From NCBI GenBank assembly GCA_022969175.1, contig JALJPB010000045.1, positions 1 to 35,509 of the forward strand: a stretch of DNA of 35,509 nucleotides. The letters run 5' to 3'. This DNA comes from Colwellia sp. Its GTDB lineage: Bacteria > Pseudomonadota > Gammaproteobacteria > Enterobacterales > Alteromonadaceae. Below the pieces are notes generated by a model. The model did no database searches. It was given only the letters and a program-made list of their open reading frames with translations, and had not been told where the DNA came from. Made by a program: the position numbers and the translations under genes. Positions 34,691 to 35,509 of this stretch are shown piece by piece (the stretch's first letter is position 1; every line of letters starts with the position of its first letter).

Positions 34691-35503
34691 TTATTTATCA
34701 AGCTTTAAAGGGGCTGTTTGCTCTAACATTTCAACAAACATCGGGATTGATTCAGCGCTAGCCATATCAATTTCAAACTTTAACTCTTCGCCATGTGTTG
34801 AGAACAAACCATCCCAACCAAAACCGAATAACGTGGGGTCAAAATGAAAGTAACCTGCTTGTGACGTTAAATCACCGTAACGAGCTAAATCTTCAGCATT
34901 GGTGGTTTTTTCTAGCTCATGAATTAAACGAGAATTACGGTAGATTTTGATTGAATTAATTGCGGTTGATTTAAAGTGAATGCGACGAATACGGCGTTTA
35001 GGATTACCGTTCTTCCAAATTAAATCATTAACGCCATCGGTAGATGCATCAAAAGAGGTGCTATACACATTAGGAGTGAATACGCGACGTTCGCCATTAG
35101 TCATCCAGTAACGACCTTTTAACGACGGTGTTCCCGTTCCTGACCCTAATTCGATATACAAGAAAATTTCTTCACTGGCATACGTTGGCAACTTGCCAGA
35201 AGTAACACCTTCACGAGTACGATAAATCACATCAGAAAAAGGGATCACGTATTTACCAGAAACAGCTGGCAAGCCTTTGAATGAATCCAACATAACTAAT
35301 TGAGCGCCAGTGTATTGAACGATAGGTTTACCGCCAATTTCTAACCATACACGCTTAATTAGCGAGGCATCGGTGATATTGGTTTGCAGTTCAATCATGT
35401 GCAGTGTTGAACCGCCTTTGATTTCAATGTGTGCGGTTTCATCCCACGCCAAGCCTTCTACAGAGCGCATTTTTCGAGAATAAGGTGCAAATGGTTGTAA
35501 CAT
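34691..35503 (-). CDS. PM2 P2-like double-jelly-roll major capsid protein
   Basis: A 270-residue protein resembling the major capsid protein P2 of corticovirus PM2 (269 residues, as recalled). Both halves show the pattern: an N-terminal IEIKGGSTLHMIELQTN...IKRVWLEIGGKPI and a C-terminal RIRRIHFKSTAINSIKIYRN...LARYG...ELKFEIDMASAE, with the same spacing as the P2 RI..IHIKA...YG...LRLKIDS segments. P2-type proteins are double jelly rolls that form pseudo-hexagonal trimers in a T=21 shell over an internal membrane. Divergence is large. The ATG at 35501-35503 is 6 bp from the window edge, so upstream genes cannot be seen. It begins the visible operon. Confidence 0.85.
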   Translation of the reverse strand: MLQPFAPYSRKMRSVEGLAWDETAHIEIKGGSTLHMIELQTNITDASLIKRVWLEIGGKPIVQYTGAQLVMLDSFKGLPAVSGKYVIPFSDVIYRTREGVTSGKLPTYASEEIFLYIELGSGTGTPSLKGRYWMTNGERRVFTPNVYSTSFDASTDGVNDLIWKNGNPKRRIRRIHFKSTAINSIKIYRNSRLIHELEKTTNAEDLARYGDLTSQAGYFHFDPTLFGFGWDGLFSTHGEELKFEIDMASAESIPMFVEMLEQTAPLKLDK

Positions 35504-35509
35504 ATAATT

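Larger units (their letters stand above)
25346..35509. mobile_element. Putative integrated island: tyrosine recombinase, attC cassette array, PM2-like prophage (right end outside window)
   Basis: From the recombinase gene to the window edge every gene is accessory: an integrase, four cassette-type genes with three attC-like sites on the plus strand, then a convergent minus-strand capsid and lysis operon. The core gene smpB expected after ratA is displaced. Whether this is one element (prophage with cassette cargo) or adjacent insertions cannot be decided here, because the right attachment site and replication genes are not included. Confidence 0.6.

Overview
The window looks like a chromosomal segment of an AT-rich marine gammaproteobacterium of the Colwellia/Thalassotalea (Alteromonadales) type. 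The reasons are the low GC content, the gene sets asd-pdxB-fabB-mnmC and dnaJ-dnaK-grpE-nadK-recN-bamE-rnfH-ratA, a six-gene Mrp/Mnh antiporter operon with fused A and B subunits, and a tailless marine-type phage capsid operon at the right end. The genus is inferred from gene content only.

Bases 1-25.0 kb are ordinary housekeeping DNA. A partial asd and pdxB are followed by fabB, which has a FadR-like/FabR-like double operator. mnmC and a membrane TPR-GGDEF diguanylate cyclase follow on the plus strand. Next come yfcL, a second ATP-NAD-kinase-family gene and epmC on the minus strand, then the leftward mrpAB-C-D-E-F-G operon and a divergent Lrp/AsnC regulator. The heat-shock block dnaK-dnaJ and grpE (minus) carries recognisable sigma-32 promoters ahead of dnaK and grpE. 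nadK and recN (plus) are separated by a terminator hairpin with a perfect LexA box at its centre. bamE (plus) converges on rnfH-ratA (minus) over a two-way terminator. In relatives smpB is usually found next to ratA; here it is absent and foreign DNA starts instead.

From about 25.1 kb to the right edge the DNA is accessory. It opens with a tyrosine recombinase that is XerC-like and not an integron integrase. A 400-bp non-coding stretch with short repeats follows, then a small integron-type cassette array on the plus strand. It has three attC-like sites (27.26, 27.97 and 28.65 kb) and four genes: a DUF2026 protein with a Cys-His-Asp triad, a potassium-channel-like protein, an unknown winged-helix-like protein, and a helical-repeat/coiled-coil membrane protein. 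No integron integrase is visible, so the array fits the description of a CALIN (cluster of attC sites lacking an integrase).

The array converges on a tightly packed minus-strand operon (30.1-35.5 kb) of a PM2-like (corticovirus-like) prophage. In transcription order it encodes a double-jelly-roll-type major capsid protein; three small single-membrane-span proteins; a tandem-repeat membrane-anchored protein; two beta-rich candidate spike proteins; a small unknown protein; a membrane-anchored peptidoglycan-lytic candidate; a 27-residue membrane peptide; a DUF1353 protein; a lipoprotein; and a membrane/coiled-coil protein. The last two look like a spanin pair. The packaging ATPase, replication genes and right attachment site would lie beyond the window. 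The most interesting reading is a small, tailless, membrane-containing prophage or island whose integrase-proximal cargo is an integron cassette array, possibly encoding anti-phage functions. The link between the cassettes and the prophage is inferred from adjacency only.
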